A DNA stretch of 6,962 nucleotides from positions 1 through 6,962 of the forward strand of contig JAVBQH010000108.1 in assembly GCA_031549175.1 (NCBI GenBank). The letters are read 5' to 3'. The position numbers and the translations under genes are program-made. This stretch comes from WRIS01 sp031549175. GTDB taxonomy: Bacteria > Actinomycetota > Coriobacteriia > Coriobacteriales > Eggerthellaceae. Positions 6,424-6,962 of the stretch are shown piece after piece. The first letter of the stretch is position 1. Every line of letters begins with the position of its first letter. The notes under the pieces were generated by a model, which saw nothing but the letters and a program-made list of their open reading frames with translations, did no database searches and had not been told where the DNA came from.

Positions 6424-6427
6424 AGGA
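6424..6427 (+). promoter_or_regulatory. Ribosome binding site favouring the start at 6433
   Basis: AGGA sits 5 bases before the ATG at 6433. The alternative ATG at 6427 overlaps it and has no site at a workable distance. The alternative ATG at 6400 has AGGAG 14 bases upstream, which is too far for normal use. Confidence 0.5.
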
Positions 6428-6432
6428 TGGCT

Positions 6433-6962
6433 ATGATCTACGACAACGTGTTGCAAGCCATCGGCAAGACACCGATGATCCGCCTGAACCATTTCTCGGA
6501 GCAGGACGCCGCGCAGATATTGGTGAAGTACGAAGGACTGAACGTCGGCGGATCCATAAAGACCCGCACCGCGTTCCAGATGCTCGATGCGGCCGAAAAG
6601 CGCGGCGACATCGGCCCGGGCACTATCATCGTCGAGCCTACGAGCGGCAACCAAGGCATAGGCCTGGCCTTGGTGTGTGCGGTGAAGGGCTATGCAGCCA
6701 AGATCATCATGCCCGATTCGGTAAGTGTCGAACGGCGCAAGCTCGTGCGCCACTACGGGGCCGAGGTGATCATCGTGCACGATGATGGTGACATCGGCAA
6801 ATGCATCGCTGAATGCATCTCCACCGCCGAGAGGCTTGCCGCAGAGGACCCGCGCGTCTATATCCCCCAGCAATTCGAGAATGCCGACAACCTCCTTGCC
6901 CACAAATACCATACGGCGCTTGAGATCGTCGAGGACGTCGAAGGCCCCATACACGGATTTTG
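6433..6962 (+). CDS. PLP-dependent cysteine synthase-family protein, 5' part
   Basis: 176 complete codons are visible and the gene continues past the right edge; cysteine synthases are usually a little over 300 residues. The N-terminus MIYDNVLQAIGKTPMIRLN is the standard opening of O-acetylserine sulfhydrylases. The predicted PLP Schiff-base lysine is K43 in GGSIKTR. The phosphate/substrate loop is EPTSGNQGIGLAL (68-80), and QQFENADN...H (146-157) matches the conserved QF.N..N...H segment. The expected reaction is O-acetylserine plus sulfide to cysteine, in the cytoplasm. Two positions differ from common CysK: SIKTR instead of SVKDR, and TSGNQG instead of TSGNTG. A sister activity within the beta-replacing PLP family cannot be excluded, so no symbol is given. 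The start at 6433 is chosen by ribosome binding site and family N-terminus; in-frame ATGs at 6427 and 6400 are alternatives. Confidence 0.93.
   Translation, partial: MIYDNVLQAIGKTPMIRLNHFSEQDAAQILVKYEGLNVGGSIKTRTAFQMLDAAEKRGDIGPGTIIVEPTSGNQGIGLALVCAVKGYAAKIIMPDSVSVERRKLVRHYGAEVIIVHDDGDIGKCIAECISTAERLAAEDPRVYIPQQFENADNLLAHKYHTALEIVEDVEGPIHGF

Noticed and set aside
6268..6954. Minus-strand open frame of 228 codons opposite the cysteine synthase gene
   Set aside because: It is antisense to a gene with unmistakable PLP-enzyme motifs in the other strand, shows no family pattern of its own, and arises from GC-rich codon use.

Overview
This window is one end of a mid-to-high-GC bacterial chromosome segment with three genes: a giant secreted surface protein on the minus strand, a divergent Fic-family gene with a winged-helix tail on the plus strand, and the first part of a cysteine synthase gene on the plus strand. 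The likely source is an actinomycete of the Coriobacteriia (Slackia/Eggerthella-type gut or oral bacteria). This is an inference from the GC-rich codon use, the BspA-type leucine-rich repeats mixed with FIVAR and GLUG modules, and the close resemblance of the Fic protein to the actinobacterial Fic architecture. No rRNA, tRNA, CRISPR array or insertion sequence was seen.

Positions 1-4958 (minus strand) are a single uninterrupted reading frame of at least 1652 codons. It starts at 4958 and runs off the left edge. I read every codon in this frame and found no stop. The product has a signal peptide, an unrecognised N-terminal region, two similar beta-rich domains, a BspA-type LRR block, an InlB/Flg_new-like unit, a FIVAR domain, a second LRR array with a strict 23-residue period, a long GLUG-type beta-helix and a second FIVAR copy at the window edge. 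It is most likely an adhesin or host/matrix-binding protein. The C-terminus, and so any cell-wall anchor, lies outside the window.

Positions 4959-5142 are a short AT-rich divergent intergenic region. It holds two back-to-back promoter candidates whose -35 boxes nearly touch. An imperfect inverted repeat puts one arm in the spacer of each promoter. Positions 5143-6291 encode the 382-residue Fic-family protein. Its Fic signature is degenerate (HPFLRANGKTAR instead of HxFx[D/E]GNGRxxR), its class II inhibitory glutamate is also missing, and its C-terminal winged helix looks intact.

Positions 6292-6432 are a short gap with an extended -10 promoter candidate and a small stem-loop. From 6433 the cysteine synthase-family gene begins and runs off the right edge. 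The most interesting hypothesis is that the Fic-family protein has lost AMP-transferase activity and acts as a DNA-binding regulator of the divergent surface-protein gene and of itself, through the symmetric operator-like repeat. This is inference; the sequence shows only the pieces.
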